Of a DNA stretch of 55,705 nt, positions 24,922 to 33,442 are shown one piece after another; position 1 is the stretch's first letter, and each line of letters opens with the position of its first letter. A program made the translations under genes and the position numbers. The notes under the pieces are model-generated. The model did no database searches, had not been told where the DNA came from, and saw only the letters and a program-made list of their open reading frames with translations. The stretch is from a bacterium (GTDB taxonomy: Bacteria > Armatimonadota > Zipacnadia > Zipacnadales > UBA11051). The stretch lies in the NCBI GenBank assembly GCA_021372615.1, contig JAJFUB010000007.1:1-55705 (forward strand), read 5' to 3'.

Positions 24922-26220
24922 TCATTGCTCCCTACCGGCGGGGGTTATCTGCAGGGCCGTCCCAGACGCTGCAATCACGTGTCGTGCGACGTACTGGAGT
25001 ATCTCGATGTCGTAGAGCAACTCGTCAACAGACGCGGAAAAGGGCAGCAAGTACGTGTCCTCGTCGTCGTCCTCCATCTTTGTGTGCACGATCTTACAGC
25101 GGATATCATAGATCCTGAGCGCCAGCTGTTCTCGAAGGTCGACTTGCAGGTTCCGAAGCTGGACCAACTTGTCGCTGATCCCCGTCTTCCGGCCGATGAA
25201 GTCGCACCGCGCTTCATCCTCCTCCAGGAAAGCCCTCACGGCTTGCTCATCCAGGCAGGCCAACAGAACGGCCTTCAGGCTGGAGCGCTCACTCTGTCGC
25301 GAGTTGATGGCCGGGCCGGCGGCCGAGATCAGGCGCGCGATCTCTGTGTCGCTCTCAACTCTGAATGCGGGATTCCTCAGGATGTTCCTGATACGGTTCG
25401 TTGCCTCCGCCGCTGTATGGACAGGGAAGAAGAACTCAATGGCCTGGTAGAACGCGTGGTACTGCAGCAAAGGTAGCCTGCGCGCTGACATGCCATACCA
25501 GTACAGAGACAGGGGCTCGTGGTTGTACTCACACCTGGGAAAGACCAGTGACGCAGCCGGATGGGGCACCCGACGGGGCATCCGCGCCCGTTCTCGGCGT
25601 CTGACGGGTCCGAGGGCCACGCCTGTCGTCGCATCGAGTTGGAAGAAGACGGAGTCGGCGACCCTGACCATCGTCTCAAGCGCTTGGTCGTGCGTAGCGG
25701 CGCCCACGCCTGTGATGGCAATGGACATCCCTGAGCGGCCTGGAAGACGTCGTGGCGCCATGGCGGTGAAGGCTGCCGACGGATTGCCCAGCCTGATCGT
25801 TACGTCTGCCAGGGGCCCCTGGCCGGTAAGCTCTATGGCCTGGATATCGTCACCCTCCTGGTCCTGTCCAGTAATCCGTCGCCACAGCCATCTCGCGGGC
25901 GCGATAAGGTCGCCAAGATCGCGGATACTACACTCAATGAGCCTGTTCTCCAGGGACCAGATGGCATCGTACCCCGCCAAGTACGAATAGCGCTCGAACC
26001 CGATCGCCAGAAGGCGTCTGGCATGGCCAATGTTCGAGAGTGGCAGGTCCACGAGGTCCGGGCCCTGAGGGATGAGGACACACCGTGTGACAGTCCCATC
26101 ATCCAGCGTCGTCTGTGTGAGTTCATGTCTTCGGTTAAGACACCGCTCGCTGAGTTCGACCTCCAGCGCAGCCCACTCCTCATCGGGGCCTTCTGGTGCG
26201 TCGGCTGCCGGCCCAACCAT
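24922..26220 (-). CDS. HEPN-like C-terminal domain protein of unknown function
   Basis: 432 residues, not recognised as a whole. The C-terminal third (about 300-425) is helical and contains LRIYDIRCKIVHTK, which fits the R-x4-6-H motif of HEPN ribonuclease/ApeA-like domains and the usual KIxH ending of such helices. The N-terminal half is mixed alpha/beta (VTRCVLIPQGPDLVDLPL, GMSIAITGVGAATHDQALETMV). AGGGGGG is placed seven bases before ATG 26220. Base composition looks less GC-rich and the codon choice less biased than in neighbours, which suggests recent acquisition. A role in defence or RNA cleavage is inference from the motif and context. Confidence 0.6.
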   Translation of the reverse strand: MVGPAADAPEGPDEEWAALEVELSERCLNRRHELTQTTLDDGTVTRCVLIPQGPDLVDLPLSNIGHARRLLAIGFERYSYLAGYDAIWSLENRLIECSIRDLGDLIAPARWLWRRITGQDQEGDDIQAIELTGQGPLADVTIRLGNPSAAFTAMAPRRLPGRSGMSIAITGVGAATHDQALETMVRVADSVFFQLDATTGVALGPVRRRERARMPRRVPHPAASLVFPRCEYNHEPLSLYWYGMSARRLPLLQYHAFYQAIEFFFPVHTAAEATNRIRNILRNPAFRVESDTEIARLISAAGPAINSRQSERSSLKAVLLACLDEQAVRAFLEEDEARCDFIGRKTGISDKLVQLRNLQVDLREQLALRIYDIRCKIVHTKMEDDDEDTYLLPFSASVDELLYDIEILQYVARHVIAASGTALQITPAGREQ

Positions 26221-26304
26221 GGCAGGACCCCCCTCTCTCGACTGTCAGGGTGTAGTGTGCTGATATCTGGTGATGGCCCATCTGGCGGCGCATCGCGCCC
26301 AGTG

Positions 26305-28410
26305 TCATCTCAGTATCTGCCACAGATTATAGTAATCATCCGTCCACAGCCGCAAGGGGCGCGTCGCGGGGCGGGGGAGGGACATGCGGACGATCTCGCG
26401 GTCGGTCAGCACGCGCGGGCTGGTGGTCAGCAGCATCCAGTCCGACTTGTATATCCCCGGCCCGCCCGGGTCGCTGAAGCGCAGGGCCTGCAGCCCGCAG
26501 GCGTCCGCCAGACCGTACACCACGCGCGCCAGGTCCAGGAAGCGGTTCGATACGTGGACCGCCAGCACCCCGTCCGGCTGCCGCAGGTGCTGCAGGTAGA
26601 TGGCGAAGGCCTCGCGCGTCAGCAGGTGCGCGGGGATGGAGTCGCTGCTGAACGCGTCCAGCGCCAACACGTCGAACTGCTGCGAGCCCGTCTGCCGCAG
26701 CTCGCGCTCCAGCGACAGGCGCGCATCCCCCAGCGCCACCTCGATGTGTGCCGGGCTGTCGGCGAGGTAGCTGAAGTACCCGGCGTCGTGCGCCATCTCG
26801 TCCACCGCGGGGTTGATCTCGTAGAAGCGCACCGTGTCGCCCACGCGGCCGTAGACCGCCATGTTGCCCGTGCCCAGGCCCACCACGCCGATGCGCATGG
26901 CCCCGCCGTGGGGCGACCGGTAGCGCGGGTGGCGCGTGACCGCCAGGCCGACGCCGGAGCGCGGGCTGTAGTAGCTCACCGCGCGGTGGCGCAGCGAGGG
27001 GTCCAGGTACTGCAACCCATGGATCGTCGCGCCGTTCACCAGCGAGTGGACCTCCTCCCCGGGGCGGTCCCGGTCGCGGTCCTCCACACGGAACACGCCG
27101 TAGAAGCTCCGGTGGGCCAGGATGATGGGTGGACGATCCGGGTGGTGGGCGAGGCAGTAGATGATCGGCAGGCCGACCGACAGTGCGAGCAGGGCCGCGA
27201 GAACATAGCTCCTCACGTCATCGGGGACAGGCCGCCAGCGCCATACCGCGACCAGCCCCGCCAGCCAGCAGGCAAGCAGCGCCACGTGCAACTCGTAGAA
27301 GCGCACGAAGATCAACGGCGCGAGCAGCCCCACGAACAGGCCGCCCAACGCCCCGCCGATGGAGATCGCCAGGTAGAAGCTGGTCAGATGGCGCGGGTCC
27401 GGCCGCCGCGCCACCACCTCCCCATGGCAGAACATGCAGGCGCAGAAGAGCAGCGCGGCATAGGTGGCGATCTGCCAGCGCACGGGCATCTCCAGCGGTT
27501 GGGTCATCACGTATGCGACGACCGGCACGGCGATCAGCATCGCCGGCAGGTACGCCGCGCGCACGTACCAGCGGGGGTTGTCGAAGCAGATGATGAAGGA
27601 GAGCAGGTAGAGCGTCAGTGGCAGGACCCACAGGAAGGGGATGACCGCCAACTCCTGGCAGATCTGGTTCGTGACCGCCAGGAGGAGCGTCGAGGCCAGG
27701 GCCGGGAGGGCGATCCACAGTAGACGGTGGCGCCACGGCACATCGGCCTCTGCAGGGAGCGCTGTGGGAGCGGCGTCGCGGTCGGTGACCTCTCCTGCAG
27801 GCGCTGCGGAGGCCGACTGGATGGCGCACAGCAGGTACGCCGCGGCGAACAGCACGAAGGCGCCGGCCCACACCACGGCCTGCGCCCGCATCGCCAGCGC
27901 GGGCTCGATGAGCACGGGGTAGGTGAGCAGCGCCAACAGGGAGCCGACGTTGGACAGCATGTAGAGGCGATAGGGCGCGACGCCCGGTCGGGCGCGGCTG
28001 AACCACGCCTGCAGCAGCGGGCTGGTGGTGGCCAGCACGAAGTAGGGGAGGCCGACGGTCACGGCCAGCAGCAGGAGCAGGTGGCACACAGGGGCATCGG
28101 GGTCGGCGGGCTTCCAGGCGGCAGCGGGGATGAGCGGCCCGCCCCAGTAGCGCCACTGGGCCGCCAGCAGCGCCAGCGAAAGTGCGAGCACCGCGCCCTG
28201 CAGCAGCGCCTGCGCCGGGGGACGCAGCCGTGTCGCCAGCCAGTGGGCGTAGGCGTACCCCGCCAGCAGCAGGACCTGAAAGAGCAGCATGCAGGTGGTC
28301 CACACCGCCGGCATCCCGCCGAACCACGGCAGGAGGCACCGGGCGATGAGCGGCTGGACCTGGAAGAGCAGGAAGGCCCCCAGGAAGATGGGGAGCGCGT
28401 ACTGCAGCAA
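26305..28410 (-). CDS. Membrane spermidine-synthase-like methyltransferase-fold protein
   Basis: 701 residues. The N-terminal two thirds hold about twelve to fourteen helices (LPIFLGAFLLFQVQPLIARCLLPWFGG is a hallmark opening). The C-terminal cytosolic part is a spermidine-synthase-like Rossmann domain: IGVVGLGTGNMAVYG, the acidic RFYEINPAVDEMA, and DVLALDAFSSDSIPAHLLTREAF. Members are often annotated as fused MFS/spermidine synthase; polyamine synthesis is unproven. The start is TTG 28410 with GGAG eight bases upstream. A family C repeat contributes residues in a loop near 27763-27798 (GEVTDRDAAP). The membrane phosphatase gene lies 14 bases upstream. Confidence 0.8.
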   Translation of the reverse strand: MLQYALPIFLGAFLLFQVQPLIARCLLPWFGGMPAVWTTCMLLFQVLLLAGYAYAHWLATRLRPPAQALLQGAVLALSLALLAAQWRYWGGPLIPAAAWKPADPDAPVCHLLLLLAVTVGLPYFVLATTSPLLQAWFSRARPGVAPYRLYMLSNVGSLLALLTYPVLIEPALAMRAQAVVWAGAFVLFAAAYLLCAIQSASAAPAGEVTDRDAAPTALPAEADVPWRHRLLWIALPALASTLLLAVTNQICQELAVIPFLWVLPLTLYLLSFIICFDNPRWYVRAAYLPAMLIAVPVVAYVMTQPLEMPVRWQIATYAALLFCACMFCHGEVVARRPDPRHLTSFYLAISIGGALGGLFVGLLAPLIFVRFYELHVALLACWLAGLVAVWRWRPVPDDVRSYVLAALLALSVGLPIIYCLAHHPDRPPIILAHRSFYGVFRVEDRDRDRPGEEVHSLVNGATIHGLQYLDPSLRHRAVSYYSPRSGVGLAVTRHPRYRSPHGGAMRIGVVGLGTGNMAVYGRVGDTVRFYEINPAVDEMAHDAGYFSYLADSPAHIEVALGDARLSLERELRQTGSQQFDVLALDAFSSDSIPAHLLTREAFAIYLQHLRQPDGVLAVHVSNRFLDLARVVYGLADACGLQALRFSDPGGPGIYKSDWMLLTTSPRVLTDREIVRMSLPRPATRPLRLWTDDYYNLWQILR
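27763..27798 (+). repeat. Dispersed repeat family C copy inside the spermidine-synthase-like gene
   Basis: TGTGGGAGCGGCGTCGCGG followed by TCGGTGACCTCTCCTGCAG matches the family C core with two substitutions. The frame is preserved on the minus strand, encoding AGEVTDRDAAPTA in a loop between membrane helices. Confidence 0.75.
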
Positions 28411-28424
28411 GGCGGCAGCTCCGT

Positions 28425-29081
28425 TCAGAGCGGCAGGTTCCGCAGCAACTGCTTCTGGCAGCCCTCCAGGTGTGTCTTGGGGCGCACCCGCACAACCATC
28501 TCGACTGCCTCGTCCACGGTCGCGGCCACGCCGCGGCGCACCAGCACCGCCGCCGCCACTACCGCCGAGCGGCCGTGGCCCTGGGCGCAGTGGATGTAGA
28601 GGCCATCACGGTCGGCCAGCTCAGTCACCAGGGCCTGCAGGGCCGCCACCGGCGGCACGTCGTAGTTCAGCGTCGGCAGGCAGCGGACCGCGCACCGCTG
28701 CAGAACGCTCGACGGCTCGGCGAACTCGCAGGTCAGATCCACCACGAGTTGCACGCCGGCGGGCAGCTCGTCCCCGAGCACCCGCCGCCCGATCCAGAGG
28801 CCCGGCACGATCTCGTCGTACAGCGTCTCCTTGCTGAAGCGTCGCTTGATCTTCCAGACGGCGTAGGTGAAGCCCAGGTACGGCAGCAGCACCCAGGCCC
28901 ACCACGCCAGCGAGCCGTCGGCGCGCTTGCCGAACATCCGCGCGCCGAGGCCCGCATAGGCGAGGCCCACCAGGAGACAGGCCACGCCAGTCCAGAGCAG
29001 GATGAGCGTCCCGCCCCGGAGCCACAGGGCCAGGGCGAGTTGCACGACAGCGGCGATCAGGTAGACCAGAGCTTGCTTCAT
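28425..29081 (-). CDS. Membrane-anchored dual-specificity-type phosphatase
   Basis: 218 residues. The N-terminal 75 residues have two or three hydrophobic helices (LVYLIAAVVQLALALWL, WTGVACLLVGLAYAGL, WWAWVLLPYLGF). The catalytic loop is HCAQGHGR (residues 164-171, nucleophile Cys165, Arg171), with Asp141 in LNYDVPP as the likely general acid. This is the CX5R signature of dual-specificity protein tyrosine phosphatases; related bacterial proteins may act on lipids or sugars such as phosphatidylglycerophosphate. VRPKTHLEGCQKQLL at the end is typical of DSPs. It probably forms a transcription unit with the downstream membrane spermidine-synthase-like gene. Confidence 0.82.
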   Translation of the reverse strand: MKQALVYLIAAVVQLALALWLRGGTLILLWTGVACLLVGLAYAGLGARMFGKRADGSLAWWAWVLLPYLGFTYAVWKIKRRFSKETLYDEIVPGLWIGRRVLGDELPAGVQLVVDLTCEFAEPSSVLQRCAVRCLPTLNYDVPPVAALQALVTELADRDGLYIHCAQGHGRSAVVAAAVLVRRGVAATVDEAVEMVVRVRPKTHLEGCQKQLLRNLPL

Positions 29082-29121
29082 GGTGTGTGATGGCCCTGAC
29101 TGAGCAGTAGGGCAAGCGCCC

Positions 29122-29156
29122 TCGCCTGCCCCGGCCCGGGCGAGCCGCCCGGGCTA
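29122..29156. repeat. GC-rich palindrome between genes
   Basis: GCCCGGGCGAGCCGCCCGGGC forms a near-perfect stem with a short loop. This unit resembles common REP-like intergenic repeats and could also end transcription from the epimerase gene. Confidence 0.5.
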
Positions 29157-29186
29157 CTGGACGAGAGGAATGGCGAACCAGTCACC

Positions 29187-30035
29187 CTACACTTCGCTGG
29201 CGACGCGCTCGAGATACACCCGCGCCTGCGCCGCCAGCGCGTCAGTCAGCTCGGGGAGCATCTCCGTCTTCTTGAACGGCCCCTCGAAGCGCTCGACGAC
29301 CATGGGGCCATGGAAGTCGAATGGCTTGAGCGCCTCGAGCATCCCCTTGTCGCTGACTTCACCGGCGCCGGGCACCGGGAAGACGGGGTTGGCGCGCGGG
29401 CCGATGTGGTCCTTCACACAGATGGCCTTCACCAGCTCGGCGCAGTCCTGGATGTCCAGGGCGGGGTCGAGCCCTTCGTAGAAGTGGACATTGCCGCCGT
29501 CGTAGCACGCCTGCACCATGGGCGAGCTGACGCGCTCGATGGTCTGGCGCAGGATGTTGCCATAGGCGGTCAGACCGGTGTGGGGCTTGAGCACGATCAT
29601 CATGCCGACGGCCTCGGCGTGCCTGGCGACCGGCTCCATGGCCCGGAACCAGTCGTCACACATCCCGCGCCAGACGGCCAGGCCGTACTTCTTGCCCGGC
29701 CAGCTCTCGTATTCCCACGGCCCCCAGCCTAGCAGACAGTCCATGCCGAGCAGCTTGCCCTGGTCGAGGCGCTTCTTCCACAGGTCCACGCCTCCCTCGC
29801 CCGTGGGCCCGCCGGAGACCTGGAAGGCCATGACGGGGATGAGTCCGGCGTCCTCGACGCGGCGGCCCAGCTCCAGGGTCTGTGCTTCCGACCACGCCGG
29901 GTCAAACGCCGGCTGCTTCTCGTGCGTGGTGCCCAGGCACACGTACTTGTAGCCGGCGCGGGCAATCCCCTCCAGCGCGCGGTCAAATGGCAGCTCGGAA
30001 TAGGGGAGAGTCTGACAGCCGATCTTGATGTCCAT
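29187..30035 (-). CDS. Sugar phosphate isomerase/epimerase (TIM barrel)
   Basis: About 282 residues of the AP-endonuclease-2 / xylose-isomerase-like TIM-barrel superfamily. Strand motifs are IKIGCQTLPYSELP, YKYVCLGTTHE, VGMMIVLKPHTG with a likely metal-site His, QACYDGGNVHFYEGLDPA, and VERFEGPFKK at the barrel end with a candidate Glu ligand. Such enzymes interconvert ketoses or act on inositols and modified sugars. ATG 30035 has AAAGGAT just upstream; the frame extends further through a family C repeat without similarity. It resembles the protein at 51556-52362 (NFHFYEGKDPA). Confidence 0.82.
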   Translation of the reverse strand: MDIKIGCQTLPYSELPFDRALEGIARAGYKYVCLGTTHEKQPAFDPAWSEAQTLELGRRVEDAGLIPVMAFQVSGGPTGEGGVDLWKKRLDQGKLLGMDCLLGWGPWEYESWPGKKYGLAVWRGMCDDWFRAMEPVARHAEAVGMMIVLKPHTGLTAYGNILRQTIERVSSPMVQACYDGGNVHFYEGLDPALDIQDCAELVKAICVKDHIGPRANPVFPVPGAGEVSDKGMLEALKPFDFHGPMVVERFEGPFKKTEMLPELTDALAAQARVYLERVASEV

Positions 30036-30046
30036 GACGTATCCTT

Positions 30047-30079
30047 TCGCGGTCGGTGACCGCTTGTACGGTCCCACGT
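30047..30079 (-). repeat. Dispersed repeat family C copy
   Basis: TTCGCGGTCGGTGACCGC followed by a slightly diverged TTGTACGGTCCCAC, directly upstream of the epimerase ribosome binding site. It may affect the epimerase leader. Confidence 0.7.
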
Positions 30080-30216
30080 CTTGACGGGGGGCGCGTGAGG
30101 CAGCGTGTCCACTCCTCGGCGCGCACGCAGGCGCTGGGAGAGACGATGGGGGCAGTTCGGGATGCGTGGGGGATGTTCCTGCCTGGGGGCAACTCGGCCG
30201 TTGCCGGCAAATGCAG

Positions 30217-30247
30217 CGCGCCCTGACGGGCAGAACGTCAGGGCGCG
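30217..30247 (-). terminator. Hairpin downstream of the Flp pilin gene
   Basis: CGCGCCCTGAC (30217-30227) pairs perfectly with GTCAGGGCGCG (30237-30247) over a nine-base loop. It lies 24 bases past the pilin stop. On the minus strand only a short T run follows (GCATTTGCC), so intrinsic termination may be incomplete. Confidence 0.6.
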
Positions 30248-30270
30248 GCAGGGACGGCGGGATCCGCGGA

Positions 30271-30438
30271 TTAGCGTGCCATTCGCTCGGTCACGATGCT
30301 CAGCATGGTGGTCTTGCGCTGCCCAAGGGTGGTCCAGGCGACGATGGAAGCTATGGTCAACAGGGCAAGCAGCAACGCATACTCAACTGTGGTCATGCCC
30401 TCCTCTTCCCGCCACAACCGCCCGAGGATTGTCTGCAT
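30271..30438 (-). CDS. Flp/Fap-type pilin
   Basis: 55 residues, too short for most length cut-offs. The sequence begins MQTILGRLWREEEG followed by MTTVEYALLLALLTIASI, the class IVb Flp prepilin signature: cleavage after Gly14, then the Glu at +5 and Tyr at +6 of the mature protein, then a hydrophobic helix. Flp pilins assemble into Tad pili for attachment. AAGGAG stands seven bases before the ATG. No tadA, rcpA or cpaB-like genes are in the window, so the assembly machinery must be elsewhere. A hairpin follows the stop. Confidence 0.85.
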   Translation of the reverse strand: MQTILGRLWREEEGMTTVEYALLLALLTIASIVAWTTLGQRKTTMLSIVTERMAR

Positions 30439-30608
30439 GGCACTCTCCTTGGCACCAGGCCTGCCCTGCTGGTCTATGCGAAGGTAGCATAGCCATCCGA
30501 GTTCTGGTAGAGGTTAGGTGTTGCTCACGGGATGTTCAAGCGGCGGGGCGTTGTGAGCGCCGCTGATTGCGGCCTACAGCGGGCGGTCGGCTATCCGGAG
30601 GAATCAGG

Positions 30609-30637
30609 GCGGGGTGTCGGCTGCGCCGACACCCCGC
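30609..30637 (-). terminator. Hairpin downstream of the glycosidase gene
   Basis: GCGGGGTGTCGGC, loop TGC, then GCCGACACCCCGC: a 13-bp perfect stem starting 57 bases beyond the minus-strand glycosidase stop. There is no U tract, so it may act as a transcript-stabilising or factor-dependent end. Confidence 0.5.
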
Positions 30638-30694
30638 TCTGACGCTATGGCTCCATCTGCGGACGATACCAAGTTGCGCGCCGGCGCTGCGGCG

Positions 30695-33298
30695 CTACTG
30701 GGAGTTGGCGTTGATGATCTCCCCCAGTCTGCCGCCCAGCTTCGCGGCGCTCATGTTCGGGACGACGAGGTACACCGGGTGGCGGTCAAGCGTGAGCCGG
30801 TCGCCCGAACTGCCGAGCGGCAGGCCGTTGCCCATCGTGTCGAGGGCCCGGGCACCCCGGGGCAGCGCGCGTGGGTCGAGGGGGTACCCACCATCTGCGC
30901 CGGTACGCCACAGCACCACCACCGCGTCCTTGCCGTGCTGCAGATAGCAGGCGGTGACCCCGCAGGGGTACTCCTGCACGCCCGCGCCGACCGACGGGTC
31001 CAGCAACCAGGCCGCGATGGCGTACACGACCCCATGGGGGCGCAGGCTGCGGTCGTATTCGTAGATGGACATGGAGTTCATGCGTGGCGCCATGCCCTGC
31101 TCGACGTTGGTCCAGTAGTAGAAGTACTTGTCCGCGCCGGAGGCAAGGGCCAGCACGAAGAGCTTGAGCGACTGGATGACGGCCTCCTCGACCGGCGTCC
31201 GCCCCGCCCAGCGCGAGTACTCGTTGTCCAGCTTGTTGCAGATGTGGCGATAGAACGTGTCGGCGGTGACGCCCGTCTCGGAGTTCCAGCGGGGCATGGG
31301 CTTCCCGTCACGGACCGCCCAGGCGTTCACGTTGCCATAGGGCTTCTTCGTCAGGCAGCCGTAGCCATGGTAGGAGAAGATGTCGGCGCCGGTGAGGCCC
31401 CCGGCGGCGAGCACGCGGTCGGTCCACTGCGTCGCCGAAGGAAAGGTGCAGGGGGCCAGCAGTCGGCAGGTCGGGTCGGCCGCCTTCGCAGCCCCCGCCG
31501 CTGCCTGGGCCAGGGCTGCGTATTGCTCCGCGGTGCCCCCGTAGAACCCCCCGCCATACGGCTCGTTCCAGATCTCCCAGACGCGGATGTCGGTCCTGTA
31601 GTGCGAGACGACGGTGCGGACGTAGTTCTCGAACGCGACGACATCGCGGTACGGTCCGACGCCGGCGCGGAAGGCCGCGCTACCGGGTTCGGCGGTCGTG
31701 GCCCAGTCGGGCACGCGCAGGAACTCGCCCAGGATCTCCAGCCCCGCCTTTCGCACCCGCGCCACGTCCTCATCGAAGAAGCGCCACTGCCCCGGCTGGG
31801 GCTCGGCGGTGCGCCAGTGCGTGATGCTCGAGCAGTCGTGGATGCGCGTCCACTTGTACCCCAAGCGCCTGGCGATCTGCATCTGCCAGTCCGAGGCCGT
31901 GCTGAAATGCCCGCCGATGTTGGACTGCGCGGGCGGCACGGCACGGGGCAGGGGGATCTGGCTGAAGACGAGCGAGCACAGGGGCGCCTTGCCGTCGCCG
32001 GCGCACAGGTCGCCCCGGAAGGCTCCCAGCTCCTTGAGTGGCACCGTCACCTCGGTCGTGGTGACGCCGGGTTTGAGCGCCAGTTTGAGGGGGACCGTGC
32101 AGGCGAGGCGCTCGCGATAGTCCCGCACTTCGAGGCGGAAGGACTCGGCACGCGCCGGGCCCGCGTTGGCGACCTGCACCGTGAGCTTGACCGTGGGGCG
32201 GAACTTGAGGCCGCTGAGCGTATCGGGGGCGAAGACGTTGGCCAGGGCGCCCGTGGACAGCGCCGCCTCCAGCGGGGCCGCGGGCTCGAAGGCCTCGCCC
32301 TTCGGTGACAGGGAGACGGCGTCGAACCAGACTTCCCCGTCCTGCTCGGCTGTGCCGACGATCTCCAGCCAGTACGCACCCACATACGAACACAGGACAT
32401 TGCCGGTCGCGGCATACCGCTGAAGCTGCTCGTCGGGCTTGAGGTCGAGCCGGAGCAGGGGCTCGGCCTGGCCGATCATGTCGGCGGAGTGGAGCACGAC
32501 CTGCAGGTTCACCGGGCCGCCGGTCGCGCGCGCCGAGCAGGCCAGCGTGAAGGGCAGGTTGTCACCGAAGAAGGGAATACAGGGCGTGGTCAGGCGGAAC
32601 GATTGCCCCGCCGGGAGCCGGGCGTGCATGGCGCGCTTGCCGTCCGCGGCCCACTGCGCCGCCGGCGCGACCTCACCCGCGCCGGACGGCTCCCATGTCC
32701 GCGCCGTGTCCAGTTCGAAGCTTGCGTTGGGGATGACATTGCCGGTGGGCGCCGGGCCGAGCACCGCGGTCGGCTCGACGATCTCCACCAGCGCGTCATC
32801 CACCCACACCGTGCCGGTGGTCTGCGGCTCGAACCAGATATACAGCCCGGCCGTGTCGTCGGCGGAGGGCACGAAGCCGGCGAAGTCGAGCAACTGCCAC
32901 TCGCGGGTGGGCGCGATCTGGCTGGCGAGGTAGTGCCGGTAGGGCTCAGGCCCTTGGCGCAGGCACACGCCGACAGAGGGCACGCTTCCCTCGGCCCGCA
33001 CCCAGAGCTGCACATGGTAGCGCTTCTTCGCTTCCAGCTTCAGGGGGCAGAGGAACTGACAGGCGCCGTTCGCGCCGCGCACGCCCGCGATCCTCTGGGA
33101 GGTCTGGCCGGAATGTGGATTCGTCTCGTCGAGCCCATAGGTGCTCTTCGTGTCGCCCCAGGTGTTGTCACGCCAGCCAGCGGCGAGACCGGCGGCGGGT
33201 GGCCCCGCCGCCGGTTCGAAGCCGGGATTGCCGATGGGGTTGTCCGCGAAGAGCGGCGCAGAGATGAGCAGCAGCGCGATAGCGGGCGCGTATCTCAC
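30695..33298 (-). CDS. Secreted CBM-containing GH39/GH5-like glycosidase
   Basis: 867 residues with a signal peptide (MRYAPAIALLLISAPLFA). Two N-terminal CBM4/9-like jelly rolls (residues about 20-175 and 185-330; NPGFEP..., HVQLWVRAEG, IPNASFELDTARTW) lead to a CARDB-like segment and then a TIM barrel: YKWTRIHDCSSITHW, DIRVWEIWNEPYGG with the predicted acid/base Glu, and PMPRWNSETGV with the predicted nucleophile Glu. This is clan GH-A architecture, close to GH39/GH5 enzymes acting on plant-type polysaccharides. The C-terminal region is a beta domain (AVVVLWRTGADGG). Exact substrate cannot be stated. It stands alone between the Flp pilin and the DUF4139-like gene. Confidence 0.78.
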   Translation of the reverse strand: MRYAPAIALLLISAPLFADNPIGNPGFEPAAGPPAAGLAAGWRDNTWGDTKSTYGLDETNPHSGQTSQRIAGVRGANGACQFLCPLKLEAKKRYHVQLWVRAEGSVPSVGVCLRQGPEPYRHYLASQIAPTREWQLLDFAGFVPSADDTAGLYIWFEPQTTGTVWVDDALVEIVEPTAVLGPAPTGNVIPNASFELDTARTWEPSGAGEVAPAAQWAADGKRAMHARLPAGQSFRLTTPCIPFFGDNLPFTLACSARATGGPVNLQVVLHSADMIGQAEPLLRLDLKPDEQLQRYAATGNVLCSYVGAYWLEIVGTAEQDGEVWFDAVSLSPKGEAFEPAAPLEAALSTGALANVFAPDTLSGLKFRPTVKLTVQVANAGPARAESFRLEVRDYRERLACTVPLKLALKPGVTTTEVTVPLKELGAFRGDLCAGDGKAPLCSLVFSQIPLPRAVPPAQSNIGGHFSTASDWQMQIARRLGYKWTRIHDCSSITHWRTAEPQPGQWRFFDEDVARVRKAGLEILGEFLRVPDWATTAEPGSAAFRAGVGPYRDVVAFENYVRTVVSHYRTDIRVWEIWNEPYGGGFYGGTAEQYAALAQAAAGAAKAADPTCRLLAPCTFPSATQWTDRVLAAGGLTGADIFSYHGYGCLTKKPYGNVNAWAVRDGKPMPRWNSETGVTADTFYRHICNKLDNEYSRWAGRTPVEEAVIQSLKLFVLALASGADKYFYYWTNVEQGMAPRMNSMSIYEYDRSLRPHGVVYAIAAWLLDPSVGAGVQEYPCGVTACYLQHGKDAVVVLWRTGADGGYPLDPRALPRGARALDTMGNGLPLGSSGDRLTLDRHPVYLVVPNMSAAKLGGRLGEIINANSQ

Positions 33299-33327
33299 GT
33301 TGCCTCACTCCATCCTCGACGGGCTAA

Positions 33328-33434
33328 TGTGGGAGCGGTTGCCGACCGCGACCTTGCCGTGCGGGTCGCGGTCAGCGCCATGGGGTCAGCCCCCCACGGG
33401 CCGGCTGGCGCCGTCCGTCCGGGGACAGACCCCA
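33328..33434. repeat. Adjacent family C and family D repeats
   Basis: TGTGGGAGCGGTTGCCGACC (family C, from 33329) is followed by a partial GGGTCGCGGTCAGC unit, then family D: GGGGTCAGCCCC at 33382 and GGGGACAGACCCC at 33421. They fill most of the space between the DUF4139-like gene and the glycosidase start. Confidence 0.75.
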
Positions 33435-33442
33435 ACCCTCGT

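Noticed and set aside
26023-27723. 566-codon plus-strand frame opposite the HEPN-like and membrane genes
   Set aside because: His/Gln/Arg-rich shadow without motifs, crossing an intergenic gap.
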